Of a DNA stretch of 42,444 bases, positions 22,476 to 31,405 are shown in pieces. This DNA comes from a virus. How positions within the stretch are numbered: the first letter of the stretch is position 1; each line of letters begins with the position of its first letter. Below the pieces are notes generated by a model. That model saw only the letters and a list, made by a program, of their open reading frames with translations. It searched no databases and was not told the origin of the DNA. Position numbers and translations under genes: made by a program. Location: IMG/VR virus record IMGVR_UViG_3300042691_017706, positions 1 to 42,444 of that record; one strand, given 5' to 3'.

Positions 22476-23265
22476 CGGTAAGGTCTCCATGCCAGTCATA
22501 GTTGCTTTCATCAAACCCCGGAACATTGATACGATCAGTATTCGGGATTGATCGGTCTCGTTTATGACCGCACCAACCCTTTCGTTTGTGAAGTAGTTCG
22601 AGTTTCTTTTTTCGCTCGTTTACTTCCTGTAACTGGATTCCGTCCGTCCGCTCAGTAGTTCGTCCATACCAGTTTGAATCTCTGGGGCCAAGATGAAGTA
22701 CATCGAACGGTAGTTTAATACGATTCTGTTTATTCCACTTTGACTGGAAAAAAGAGTCGCCACCACCAGCATGACCAAACGAGATATCATACCACGGACG
22801 TGACTGGAGTACAGCATCATCTGCGTGGAATAACTGGAAGTAGCCGGGGATCTCCAAGTCGCGTGCGCGTACACATTTTGACCACTGCAATGCTGGAGAC
22901 CATTGCCTTGGATCATTAAGGATACGACGGTGGGGTCCGTACAGATTTCCGATCATCATTCCGTTCAGTGGCATCACTTCTGGAAAGATAATATCAGCAT
23001 CCCATACCACTATCCACCCTTCACGACCGAGGGCATTGAACCCGAGTTCAATCGCGAGACCTTTGTTAAACGATGCTCCATACTCATAAAACGAATCAGT
23101 AACAAACAACTTTGCTTTGGGGTGTTTCTTAACCAGTTCCTGTGTACGAGTGTCAGCACTGGAAGTAATAACCAGACACTCATCAAAGTGCTGCAGGTTC
23201 TGCGGCAATGTAATCTTGAGTAGATCGTCGTACTCAACGCAGACAGTCAATCCACGAAGTTTCAT
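22408..23265 (-). CDS. GT-A-like glycosyltransferase
   Basis: A 285-residue protein with a nucleotide-diphospho-sugar transferase fold. The N-terminal segment LTVCVEYDDLLKITLPQNLQHFDECLVITSSAD is a typical first half, and the metal site is WDADI at D89-A-D91. Later features include GYFQLFHADD and FGHAGGGDSFFQSKW, the likely acceptor/catalytic region. The C-terminal 45 residues (RINVPGFDESNYDWHGD...) look unstructured and overlap the next gene. ATG 23265 follows GAGGTCAAT. Encoded between a methyltransferase and a second transferase, it looks part of a glycan assembly cassette. Confidence 0.78.
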   Translation of the reverse strand: MKLRGLTVCVEYDDLLKITLPQNLQHFDECLVITSSADTRTQELVKKHPKAKLFVTDSFYEYGASFNKGLAIELGFNALGREGWIVVWDADIIFPEVMPLNGMMIGNLYGPHRRILNDPRQWSPALQWSKCVRARDLEIPGYFQLFHADDAVLQSRPWYDISFGHAGGGDSFFQSKWNKQNRIKLPFDVLHLGPRDSNWYGRTTERTDGIQLQEVNERKKKLELLHKRKGWCGHKRDRSIPNTDRINVPGFDESNYDWHGDLTDASTTGDDHNPMEGQGRSETPV

Positions 23266-23867
23266 ATTGACCTCGCTTTCATTATCGCGAGACTCCCGAC
23301 CGTTGATACGAGATCAAACGGCTGTTCCTGTACGAACTGATTCACAGCATCAGTGACTTGGAACCATGTGGGGTCGTTGTAGTCGTGGCAGATGATCGTT
23401 CCACCTTCCTTCAATAACGATGGAGCCAGCAAAAGATCGTTGTATACCGATTCAAAGTTGTGACCACCGTCAATGAAGATCAAATCAAATCGAACCGCTG
23501 GTTGTAGTCGTCGAAACTGCATAAGAGTTCCAACAAACAACGATTGATTCTTGCGTGCATTAGACCCCCAGTTTCCGAATCGTTTCAGTGGATCTGCATC
23601 ATCATGACTTACGCGATCTTCGTCAGCGTGTGCTGCTGGTTCAAAGATATCAAGTGAAACGATTCGAGCATCTGGACGGTAAGTAGCGACAATCGCAGCA
23701 GTCACTCCTGATGCCGTCCCTACTTCCAGCATCATCCCTTGTTTGGGTAGAAAGTTTGCCAGAGCGTATTGCTCGCGTACCGTAGTCCAGGCAAGTCCTT
23801 TCAGATGCGAATAAGTTACTGGAAGTTTGTCGTAGGCATCGTCCCATGAATCTGGTGGGGTCTGCAT
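23262..23867 (-). CDS. Class I SAM-dependent methyltransferase
   Basis: A 201-residue methyltransferase of the Methyltransf_24/cephalosporin hydroxylase-like type. Motif I is MLEVGTASGVTAAIVATY, followed by the acidic strand IVSLDIFEP, FDLIFIDGGHNFESVYNDL and the C-terminal GGTIICHDYNDP. The substrate is unknown; small-molecule or sugar O-methylation is common in this group. ATG 23867 overlaps the radical SAM stop (TGATG); the adjacent GTG 23870 is less likely. It belongs to the same cassette as the glycosyltransferases. Confidence 0.88.
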   Translation of the reverse strand: MQTPPDSWDDAYDKLPVTYSHLKGLAWTTVREQYALANFLPKQGMMLEVGTASGVTAAIVATYRPDARIVSLDIFEPAAHADEDRVSHDDADPLKRFGNWGSNARKNQSLFVGTLMQFRRLQPAVRFDLIFIDGGHNFESVYNDLLLAPSLLKEGGTIICHDYNDPTWFQVTDAVNQFVQEQPFDLVSTVGSLAIMKARSI

Positions 23868-24838
23868 CACAGTGTTCCGTTCTCAAGGTAATCGGTTGCT
23901 TTGGGAAGTGTTTGATCTCCTAACTGAATCAGGTTCTCAACCACACGCACTTCGCGTTTCGCAGAAGTCTTCATTGCGACTACATCTTTGTGGAAAGCAG
24001 TCACTTGCTCCATTGTACCAGAATTGGCCAATTGCCCGTATCCCTTTAGCGGGATTCCGCAATGGTGGCAGTGCGTCCGGACTTGCTCCGCGAAATCCAC
24101 CATTGAGCGTTTCCACCAGCCCGGCTCCACTTTCAGACCAGTATCGGGCATAGGTTTTCCCGTTCCTGCCCAATTCTGATTGTATTGATGGAGCATTGCT
24201 TGCGCTCCGGCGATCTCACAAAAGTAAGCACGCAGCTCACCACGGACCACACAGATGATGGACGACCAGTATCGATTGATGTCGCAATTCGATATCAACT
24301 TCCAGCGTTCGTTATCATCCGGGATCAGATCAGACATCGCTGTCAGTGGTGGGCTATGTCGTGAATCGTTTTCCAGTCCTTTGAGATACGGAATAGATTC
24401 TGGCCATTCGCGTGCGAACTCTTTATGAGCTTCTTCACTTTGATGTACATTCAGATTCGACACTGCCGGATTAAACACCCCTCGCATGATTGAACCTTTG
24501 CCGAGTGGATGATTGCACCAGATGCCTCGCTGTTCGAACGGAACATACTGTTCCATCAACTTGCAGAGATTGTAGAACTCCGGATGTATGGCAGGATTCC
24601 CGCCGAACATTCCGACGACGCCGAAGTACCCTTCAATTGATTGTAACGCCTGCTCGAAATGTTGCACAGAGATGCGTTCGGCTTTACCACTAAACTGCGA
24701 GTTCTGCGTACAGTGGGAGCACGCACGATCACACGCTCGCGTTACCCAGATTTGAAGAACACCCTCTCTCCAGATTCCTTTTCGCTTAGATGAAGGGGCG
24801 TACATTTTCAACAGGGCTAGCTGTTCGTTACGATTCAT
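23867..24838 (-). CDS. Radical SAM protein with C-terminal cysteine motif
   Basis: A 323-residue radical SAM enzyme. The cluster motif is C36-x3-C40-x2-C43 (TRACDRACSHC), followed by MFGGNPAIHPEF, which occupies the place of the GGEP motif, and a C-terminal pair of cysteine clusters (FCEIAGAQ and HCHHCGIPLKGYGQ) resembling a reduced SPASM/twitch auxiliary site. The reaction is unknown. ATG 24838 is in an ATGA overlap with the upstream gene. Placed among glycosyltransferases and a methyltransferase, it may modify a sugar or a virion peptide. Confidence 0.87.
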   Translation of the reverse strand: MNRNEQLALLKMYAPSSKRKGIWREGVLQIWVTRACDRACSHCTQNSQFSGKAERISVQHFEQALQSIEGYFGVVGMFGGNPAIHPEFYNLCKLMEQYVPFEQRGIWCNHPLGKGSIMRGVFNPAVSNLNVHQSEEAHKEFAREWPESIPYLKGLENDSRHSPPLTAMSDLIPDDNERWKLISNCDINRYWSSIICVVRGELRAYFCEIAGAQAMLHQYNQNWAGTGKPMPDTGLKVEPGWWKRSMVDFAEQVRTHCHHCGIPLKGYGQLANSGTMEQVTAFHKDVVAMKTSAKREVRVVENLIQLGDQTLPKATDYLENGTL

Positions 24839-25569
24839 TGGTCGTTTTCCACATAAGATGGTGCTGGTAAAAGATCGTTCAAATACGCACGAAGAGATGC
24901 CCCCCATCCGGGAACATTGTTATTCGTTACAACTGCATCCTTCAGATGTTCTCGCAACTCGTCAGGAGTTAGTTTACGAAGTACCCGTCTGAAATAAGGG
25001 AAGTACGGTTGTGAGTTTTCATAGAACAACGATCCGTAAAGGATCTCCCACAAATACAAATCCATAGGAGTCGTCATCGGGTAGATCGAAAAAAGATGAC
25101 GTAGATTTGTTTTGTTAACGAAGTGCGGCAGATGTGTTGCATAATCCAGACAAGGAACCCCGGCGGATCTTAAATGTTCCTGAGTCTTCTTTTTTATCGC
25201 TCGCCATTCTGTATTGACTTCGTATTCATTTGGATCGTGTCGCGGGATCTGCAATTCTTCCACGGTTGTCGGTTTGATAAGATATACATCATCCATCATC
25301 CAAAAGAAGTTTTCCGGAACGTAGGGATCAGCAACTAATCGTTTCAATTTCTTCAAAGTGTCAAAGTAACGAAGTGGGTTGTGTCCCGTATATCTCTCAA
25401 TCGGAATGTGATGTCCTGCATACCAGTCTGGTCTTGATCCAATCAAAGTGAATGAGACCTCAGTGTCTTTCAGAAAAGTCTCAATGGACCTCATTGAGTA
25501 GCGAAGTTCTTCAGTTCCTTTGCTACTTAGATTCTCTGAATGGTAAATCCAACAAAAGTGAGTTTTCAT
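24835..25569 (-). CDS. Stealth-like sugar-phosphate/glycosyl transferase
   Basis: A 244-residue protein with features of the Stealth family of hexose-phosphate transferases: EELRYSMRSIETFL near the N-terminus, a PDWYAGHHIPIERY segment, and FFWMMDDVYLIKP carrying the acidic pair. The middle section THLPHFVNKTNLRHLF matches the conserved HxP/N..xL block of that family. It starts within the 755-residue gene's stop (ATGA) and likewise overlaps the radical SAM gene, so the cassette is continuous with the tail region. Donor and acceptor are not deducible. Confidence 0.75.
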   Translation of the reverse strand: MKTHFCWIYHSENLSSKGTEELRYSMRSIETFLKDTEVSFTLIGSRPDWYAGHHIPIERYTGHNPLRYFDTLKKLKRLVADPYVPENFFWMMDDVYLIKPTTVEELQIPRHDPNEYEVNTEWRAIKKKTQEHLRSAGVPCLDYATHLPHFVNKTNLRHLFSIYPMTTPMDLYLWEILYGSLFYENSQPYFPYFRRVLRKLTPDELREHLKDAVVTNNNVPGWGASLRAYLNDLLPAPSYVENDQ

Positions 25570-27833
25570 GTTTGATCAGAAATATCTAGATATGCGAACT
25601 CTGGAAACGTGACTGGTCCGGTTTCCGGTTCGCGTGCCGGTTTGAAAGGTGCCGTTCGGAAGTCCATACACTTGATTAACTTCACTATTCCTTTGTAGTC
25701 GCACGCAACAGGAGCAGAAACCCATGACGCAAGATGATTTATTCCCTGCACAGCCCAGTCGCGTACAAATGGTGCAGCCCATGGTGTCTGTCCCTTTGGT
25801 AGATATTCATATGCGGGAATACTCCATGGATTAGAGGGACCGTGCATCCCACCAGCGAAACCCACCATGTGAGGAACCTTTTCCCCCAACGTCGAATTCT
25901 GGGTTCCAAAAAACCCATTATAAAATCGCTGAGCAGCACGCACACCATGCCAAGTCACTACAGGATAGTCTGATGGTGGCATGTATGTGTATGGACTAAA
26001 TCCCGGTCCTGCTGCGTTTGCTTGTGGAGTGCCAAACCTATCAACTCGCCATGCGTAATTATAGAACTCGTTATTTGCAGGCCACGGTTCCGTAAGTCCG
26101 GACATACTGAGTGCTTCTGGTCTCCCCCTTCCAGTCACAATAGCGTCATAATTTCCTGGGGCACCATACATATCGAGAACAAACACCCTCCCCACAATTC
26201 GAATACTGTAAACAAAACCAGTCAGATATGCTTCATATCTCCAACTCGCGTTTATTGTATCGCCTTCATCCCACCATCCCCATTCTGGTTTGTAGTAAAG
26301 GCGATCATAGTTAAGTCGTCCGGGTGAGTCTGGTGGGTATCCTTCCACTGGGTAGTATCGCTTATCTAATGGATCAGTGAGTGGATTCGTACTAGGTCCA
26401 CCGACACGGCGATCTAAATCCTTACACGATACACAGTACTTTCGCATACCACCCAACCATCCGGAGTCGCCCTCCATTCCTCGAAGGGGTGATTTATCCA
26501 AATAAGTCAGGGCTTCTGAAGGACTATTCGCTATGATGAATATGTATATGAGTTCTAGCGGATCAGAACCATCAAGCTGTATGCGACCTTTTTCAACTTC
26601 CGCCGGTTGTACGATTTCAAAATTGAAACCATGTGCTACGGCAGGCCACATTGTAGGTAATGTAATATTAGTTCGTCGATACCAGTACTGATAAAGCTGT
26701 GCTCCAGATTCATGAAGAGGAGGTATATAAGCTAACCGTGGATCTGTCTCGACTCTAGGACTAGGGGGGAGTGCAAATTGATTTGTGAATTCCACTGCGG
26801 AACCCGGATTGATCCAAATCGCTGGAAGTGTCGCTCTCAGTGCTAGATACGCTAAATACCATGGTGCTGTTCTTGCAGATGGATCTTGCCAAGGAAAAGG
26901 GAAGTGTTCCCCCGGATAAGCGTACTCAATGTGAGGAACGTATTGTCCATTATCCTCTGCGGTGGGGGATTCATATACAAAATATCGACTGGAGAACGGT
27001 GCCATTATTGATGCGTCAGGACGAACATAAAACCCCATCGCGTATATCAATTCATACTCAGGATAATTGAGTGGATAATCCCACGTCGTTTCTTCTTTTA
27101 TGATTGAACAGATGTCAGGGTGATTGTACTGCCAGTTCACAGCACCTTCGCCTCCCCACCAACGGCACGCACTAAATGCAGGATGAGTTAAACTTACACC
27201 AATACTTTTGGGGTATATCCATGCTCCCACTCCATTCTCTTGATAAGGTTTAAGTTCTGGACGAAACGCAAATAGATTGCGAACGACAACAGACGTTGTT
27301 GAATGACCATCTACATTGATCGTGTAATCCAGATTAGTGAACGTTGTGGAAGATTCTCGCAATCCTCGAAAATAGTGTTCACGCTCTCTAAGGCGATGCC
27401 TCTCCAATCTTGTCGGTTTTTGCCATTCCCAGTATAGACCATTCCCAGTCAAACCACCAATTGCGTTGAACCCACGTGAACTTCCCATCTGATCGGCTCT
27501 TGCGGAGAATTTCGACTGAGTGTACTCCCGTCGTTCTGATCCAGCAAAAGTGAACGGAGCAGAAACTATTGCCTCTGAGAAGTTGATAGTCATTTGGGCG
27601 GGCAAACCTTTTGCCCGACTAGCTGACGTACAGAAACAACCAGCGACCGGATTCTTTGCCTGTGGTTCAAGGCATAAGCGACACGACGACCTGTCAGAAA
27701 GTTCGTCTAGCTTATCAATCCACGTTGGAGCGACAGACACATTATCATCAGGGGTTTCCAGATGTAGAACGTTTGTCACCAAACCATGAGAGTGGATATT
27801 TGGGACGGACCATGTGATTGTAACACTAGACAT
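25566..27833 (-). CDS. Large unrecognised virion-associated protein (755 aa)
   Basis: A 755-residue protein I cannot assign. It is rich in Tyr, Trp, Pro and Gly with many beta-type segments, and has a clustered cysteine region near residue 50-70 (SCRLCLEPQ ... GCFC) and a further C-V-S-C pair in the second half, suggesting a metal or disulfide site. No signal peptide, membrane helix or catalytic motif is evident. It lies after the tail and appendage genes, directly upstream of the glycosyltransferase cassette, consistent with a receptor-binding or surface appendage protein. Its codons look slightly more AT-rich than its neighbours (by eye only). Confidence 0.85.
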   Translation of the reverse strand: MSSVTITWSVPNIHSHGLVTNVLHLETPDDNVSVAPTWIDKLDELSDRSSCRLCLEPQAKNPVAGCFCTSASRAKGLPAQMTINFSEAIVSAPFTFAGSERREYTQSKFSARADQMGSSRGFNAIGGLTGNGLYWEWQKPTRLERHRLREREHYFRGLRESSTTFTNLDYTINVDGHSTTSVVVRNLFAFRPELKPYQENGVGAWIYPKSIGVSLTHPAFSACRWWGGEGAVNWQYNHPDICSIIKEETTWDYPLNYPEYELIYAMGFYVRPDASIMAPFSSRYFVYESPTAEDNGQYVPHIEYAYPGEHFPFPWQDPSARTAPWYLAYLALRATLPAIWINPGSAVEFTNQFALPPSPRVETDPRLAYIPPLHESGAQLYQYWYRRTNITLPTMWPAVAHGFNFEIVQPAEVEKGRIQLDGSDPLELIYIFIIANSPSEALTYLDKSPLRGMEGDSGWLGGMRKYCVSCKDLDRRVGGPSTNPLTDPLDKRYYPVEGYPPDSPGRLNYDRLYYKPEWGWWDEGDTINASWRYEAYLTGFVYSIRIVGRVFVLDMYGAPGNYDAIVTGRGRPEALSMSGLTEPWPANNEFYNYAWRVDRFGTPQANAAGPGFSPYTYMPPSDYPVVTWHGVRAAQRFYNGFFGTQNSTLGEKVPHMVGFAGGMHGPSNPWSIPAYEYLPKGQTPWAAPFVRDWAVQGINHLASWVSAPVACDYKGIVKLIKCMDFRTAPFKPAREPETGPVTFPEFAYLDISDQT

Positions 27834-28068
27834 GTTCGCCTCTTACATCAAATACGATTGGTTCAAGATCCTGTTCCATCGCCCCGTAATTATACTTTGG
27901 GACTGGAACAATGTCTACTAAACACTGACGGGCTGGGTTTTGTACCTCTATCAAAAGTACATTCGTAGACAACGGACGAAACCATCGTGATGGAAATGAC
28001 CATCGCATCACGCCGCCCAGTATCGCTACAGTTTGTGTTGTGACGTTACCTATTCCACCAGCAGGCAT
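27826..28068 (-). CDS. Small appendage-region protein of unknown function
   Basis: An 80-residue frame filling the space between the two long structural genes and overlapping the 755-residue gene by 8 nt. It is beta-like (TQTVAILGGVMRWSFPS, NVLLIEVQNPAR) with no known family. Its tight position, no gaps on either side, supports it as real and probably structural. Confidence 0.7.
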   Translation of the reverse strand: MPAGGIGNVTTQTVAILGGVMRWSFPSRWFRPLSTNVLLIEVQNPARQCLVDIVPVPKYNYGAMEQDLEPIVFDVRGEHV

Positions 28069-28075
28069 AATAACC

Positions 28076-29455
28076 TCACAGTAACAAACTACCAGTAATT
28101 GGCAACATCGCGTTTGCTGAAAGAGCTACAGACGGTAGCGACTGAATCATGGCACCTACGTATCGACCACCGTTAACATCGAATGCAATTTCTTCCAATG
28201 AGAGTTCCAGGACTCCAGTCGGAGCAGTATAGAAACTCCCGTGTATCTGAGAAATGATACGATCAATGGTCGAGTCTGACTGCGCGAGGATCTCTTCAAT
28301 TTCGCCAGCACGTAAAGTCACATCAAGCAGTGTGTCGTCCAAATATCCAGACAACTCTTCCATGAAGTAGGATTCAAGCGTAACCTCTCCGAGTGTTACG
28401 GACGTGTCTCCGCGTTTATACAGGAACCCTGAGGAATCCGCCGTAACTGCTGCCAACGTAACGGAGACAGAAGCCTGATTGCCGGATTGATTACGTCCAA
28501 AGCAACCCACGGAACCCAGTGAAGCAGAGAGCTGTCCTTTGATGGGTAGGGTCGCCAGACCATTTGTTTCAATCGCATTCACAGTTGCAATGAGCGTTGC
28601 AAGTAAATCGCTGTATCCCGCAGTGGACAGCAAAATGGAATGAACGTTACAAATACCTTCTCCGTAGATACCGATGCGACCAGAAGTACTCAGCATAACA
28701 GATGCGAGTGTACTGGTGGTTGTTGCCGATATTGTAACGGTCGCTACACTGGAACAGACGACATCGTAAAGCAAACCCCATGGATACCGCTCACCTAATG
28801 CCGCACAGGAAATATATCCGGGGGTGTCGGTGAAAACGTCACCGCGTCTGCCGGTGTACCCTTGTGCGGTCGCAGTAATTGCTCCAAGTGTAACAGACAG
28901 TTCGCCAGTAACGGGACCGCCACCACCGGTCGTATATTCTACCGTTACAGTGATGCTATCAATGAAGACAGTGATGTCGTTGTCTTCATTGATACGAACT
29001 TGTACCGACACTCGGAACAGCGAATCATTAACTTCTGTGCGGGAAAGACTCAACCCCCATAAAGGATCTCCAGCATCGTAGAAGTTGTAAGTGTCAACCG
29101 TTTTATCGATTAAATCGTTATTGGCTTTATTGACACTTGCAGTTCCGTTCGGCTTTAACAGAGTTACCGACAGTATCTCTGCGTCAACAGTAAACGATGA
29201 ATCGGAAGTATAGTGTGCTTTTGCTGTGACAGCTACACTTACGTCCGTTACGGTCGCCCCTGATGGGAGTGTAAATCCGAAATTCTCTGCTGTCAGATTC
29301 CCAGAACGAACGCCAGACATTCCACCGTAATCAGTGAATGTAGCAAAACTACCATCTCCTGCTGCTGCATTATTAGGATTCACCCATGCTGCAGCACCGT
29401 CAGGAGACGCACCTCCCCCAACGGTGGAAGGTGCGTATGGTCCTTGACTCGCCAT
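28076..29455 (-). CDS. Repetitive tail appendage/fibre-like protein
   Basis: A 459-residue protein, rich in Thr, Ser, Gly and Val, with recurring strand units: GELSVTLGAITATAQGY, GQLSASLGSVGCFG, ASVSVTLAAVTADSSGF, DTSVTLGEVTLES and GVLELSLEEIAFDV, each followed by a turn. The N-terminal 170 residues resemble a jelly-roll domain (SGNLTAENFGFTLPSGATVTDVSVAV ... ITVFIDSITVTVEYTT). Composition and position match a tail fibre or capsid/tail decoration. No chaperone or depolymerase motif is seen. Confidence 0.82.
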   Translation of the reverse strand: MASQGPYAPSTVGGGASPDGAAAWVNPNNAAAGDGSFATFTDYGGMSGVRSGNLTAENFGFTLPSGATVTDVSVAVTAKAHYTSDSSFTVDAEILSVTLLKPNGTASVNKANNDLIDKTVDTYNFYDAGDPLWGLSLSRTEVNDSLFRVSVQVRINEDNDITVFIDSITVTVEYTTGGGGPVTGELSVTLGAITATAQGYTGRRGDVFTDTPGYISCAALGERYPWGLLYDVVCSSVATVTISATTTSTLASVMLSTSGRIGIYGEGICNVHSILLSTAGYSDLLATLIATVNAIETNGLATLPIKGQLSASLGSVGCFGRNQSGNQASVSVTLAAVTADSSGFLYKRGDTSVTLGEVTLESYFMEELSGYLDDTLLDVTLRAGEIEEILAQSDSTIDRIISQIHGSFYTAPTGVLELSLEEIAFDVNGGRYVGAMIQSLPSVALSANAMLPITGSLLL

Positions 29456-29464
29456 AAGTCACCA

Positions 29465-29866
29465 TCAAGCGTTAGGAGCAGTGAGCTGAAAAGCTGTAAC
29501 AGTAAACGACTGACCGCTGGTGAATGCGACACTATCGAGAATCATATCTGCACTACTCGTTCCGACAGATCCCTGTAAATGACAGGTTGTTCCATCGCTT
29601 GCATACAGACGGAAGTGACCAGCAGTTCCACTATTATCGGCGGAACTATCCTGCCATGTCCCATTTTTCGATTTCACCCCTGATGATGATGCTGACATCC
29701 AGTCAGATGGAAGAGACAGTGTTGCAAGTACTGTTCCTGAATCTGCCGCTGCTGGATTCGCTGGGGCAGACCCTGTAAAGATTTTGAGAACAGCCGCAGT
29801 TCCTACTGCGACTTCAATTGCATCAAGTAATGCGTTACGGACAGAGGTTGATAACTGAATTGTCAT
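29465..29866 (-). CDS. Conserved phage structural protein
   Basis: A 133-residue protein of a type common in phages near tail genes: LSTSVRNALLDAIEVAVGTAAVLKIFTG, the PANPAAADSGTVLATLSL segment, then GTAGHFRLYASDGTTCHLQGSVG and a final FTVTAFQLT. The exact virion role is not known to me. It lies between the repetitive appendage gene and a small gene. Confidence 0.85.
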   Translation of the reverse strand: MTIQLSTSVRNALLDAIEVAVGTAAVLKIFTGSAPANPAAADSGTVLATLSLPSDWMSASSSGVKSKNGTWQDSSADNSGTAGHFRLYASDGTTCHLQGSVGTSSADMILDSVAFTSGQSFTVTAFQLTAPNA

Positions 29867-29877
29867 TGAAAAATCTC

Positions 29878-30072
29878 CTAAGGATCTAAGTCGCCTTCAG
29901 TACCTAAGCTGGACACTTCATCCAGCGTACGAATCAATACACCAAAGATGGGACGTGTTTCTGGTGGGTCCAGTTTCGCACACCCACTATCAAAACCCTC
30001 TGGATGAAGGTTAAAGCTGTGTTTGCCTCTGAAGTAACGAACTTCATTTGAAAAGACAAAAGTGCGAGTCAT
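29878..30072 (-). CDS. Small protein of unknown function
   Basis: A 64-residue frame ending 12 nt before the next gene and starting 2 nt after the upstream stop, so the strand is fully packed. There is no recognised motif; TRTFVFSNEVRYFRGKHSFNLHP suggests two beta strands. It might be a small virion part. Confidence 0.6.
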   Translation of the reverse strand: MTRTFVFSNEVRYFRGKHSFNLHPEGFDSGCAKLDPPETRPIFGVLIRTLDEVSSLGTEGDLDP

Positions 30073-30073
30073 T

Positions 30074-30934
30074 TTATGAAGATCCTAGGGTAAGTTCGTC
30101 TGGAACATCGCCATCGATTGTAATCTTCAATGTCGTATACCCAGAATCATTACGACGCAGAATTGCAACTGCTGTGATGTCAGGAAGTCCATCACTTCCA
30201 GAACCACTACCAGAACCGTTGTCGCCACCCAAAGTCACATAATCTTCAGCGTTTTCTCCAGACAAGAAAGTCGCTGCCATACTGCCAGCAATAAATTCGT
30301 GTTTCCAATAACCGTCAGAAGGACTCCAGATCAGAGAATATTCGCCTTCCTTGATCGTTACTGTTCCGAACAACTGACGATAATTGATCGCACTCAACTT
30401 GACGTTCCACACCGAAGTCGTTTCAACACCATCTACATTGATGTCTCCACTTCTGATTGAGATACAATCGCAGCATCCACCCCCTGTACCGCTGCCATCG
30501 TTTGTCAGCGGTAATACAACAAATGCTCCGTTAGCCAGTCGCACAACCCAAACCAACTGAGCAAACTTGAAAGTGATTGCTGGGTTGACATTGTATGCCC
30601 AGATTTTCTTTTCAACGTTCGCTTCTGTCGTAGGTGTAGTGATTCTACGACTGAGTGTACTCAGTGGACTACTTCCGACTGGAACATCAATTCGAAGTAT
30701 TGTGATCTGTCCGACTGTCGGAATACTCGCACTGCTTTTCCCAATCCCGTTTGCAGTTGCGACTTTACCGAAGTAGAAGTTAGAACCGAAGTCTTCAAAC
30801 GGAACGTTCGATTTGTAACGCCCGCTGCCACGTTCGTTTCTAATCTGCTGAATATCCTGAAGCATACGACGCATTTCAATTGCGTCGGCTCTTGTAGGAA
30901 TAACAAACTCGTCGGTGATTTTATTAGTGCTCAT
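30074..30934 (-). CDS. Distal tail/appendage structural protein
   Basis: A 286-residue protein with an N-terminal helix (ADAIEMRRMLQDIQQIRNE), a beta-rich middle, and a flexible Gly/Ser linker (NGSGSGSGSDG) before a short C-terminal strand domain. A cysteine cluster (GGGCCDCIS) lies near residue 155. These features match a multi-domain tail structural protein, though no family is recognised. It overlaps the upstream gene by 4 nt. Confidence 0.75.
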   Translation of the reverse strand: MSTNKITDEFVIPTRADAIEMRRMLQDIQQIRNERGSGRYKSNVPFEDFGSNFYFGKVATANGIGKSSASIPTVGQITILRIDVPVGSSPLSTLSRRITTPTTEANVEKKIWAYNVNPAITFKFAQLVWVVRLANGAFVVLPLTNDGSGTGGGCCDCISIRSGDINVDGVETTSVWNVKLSAINYRQLFGTVTIKEGEYSLIWSPSDGYWKHEFIAGSMAATFLSGENAEDYVTLGGDNGSGSGSGSDGLPDITAVAILRRNDSGYTTLKITIDGDVPDELTLGSS

Positions 30935-31398
30935 CGTGGAATCACTACGTATTCTAAGCGAGCTGCTCCCGCCAGAGAACGGACCACAACAGGTGAGTTG
31001 TCAATTGGACTGTACACAGCGAAATGTTTGGGCCGAACAAGGATTCCGCGTACCTGCACTTCAATGATTGCCTGTGCGTCCTCCTCAAGTTGTTCCGGGG
31101 TGGGACGGGTCTGATACTTCATGCCGGTACGATTGAACAGAATGATCTGCCCAATCGGAACACCACCTTCTCCGCCAAACCAACCGATATCCAAAGTGGT
31201 CCACTCGTTTTGCAAAGACACTGTACGCTGGAAGGGACTGTTCTCAGAGTCCGTCATCTTTGCTTCGCTGGCATACTGAAACTGACGTGGATCTTCGTTC
31301 GGTATCTGGTGATAGATATTCAACTGCGACGTCAGCCTCGCAAAGTCAACCGGACGGAACTCACCAGAATGAATGATCTTATAAACATCGTCAGCCAT
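30931..31398 (-). CDS. Tail-region structural protein
   Basis: A 155-residue protein beginning MADDVYKIIHSGEFRP; this start has GAGGT upstream, whereas the longer in-frame ATG at 31428 would overlap the previous gene. Features are mainly beta strands (TTLDIGWFGGEGGVPIGQIILFNRTG, AIIEVQVRGILVRPKHFAVYSPI). No domain is recognised. It is between two tail structural genes. Confidence 0.72.
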   Translation of the reverse strand: MADDVYKIIHSGEFRPVDFARLTSQLNIYHQIPNEDPRQFQYASEAKMTDSENSPFQRTVSLQNEWTTLDIGWFGGEGGVPIGQIILFNRTGMKYQTRPTPEQLEEDAQAIIEVQVRGILVRPKHFAVYSPIDNSPVVVRSLAGAARLEYVVIPR

Positions 31399-31405
31399 GT
31401 CTACC

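Noticed and set aside
28944-28964. Partial reverse-complement match to the 21-bp motif (AGTGATGCTA)
   Set aside because: About 16 of 21 bases match, but the TATA end is lost, it is inside the appendage gene and no start codon follows at the usual distance. It is best treated as chance.
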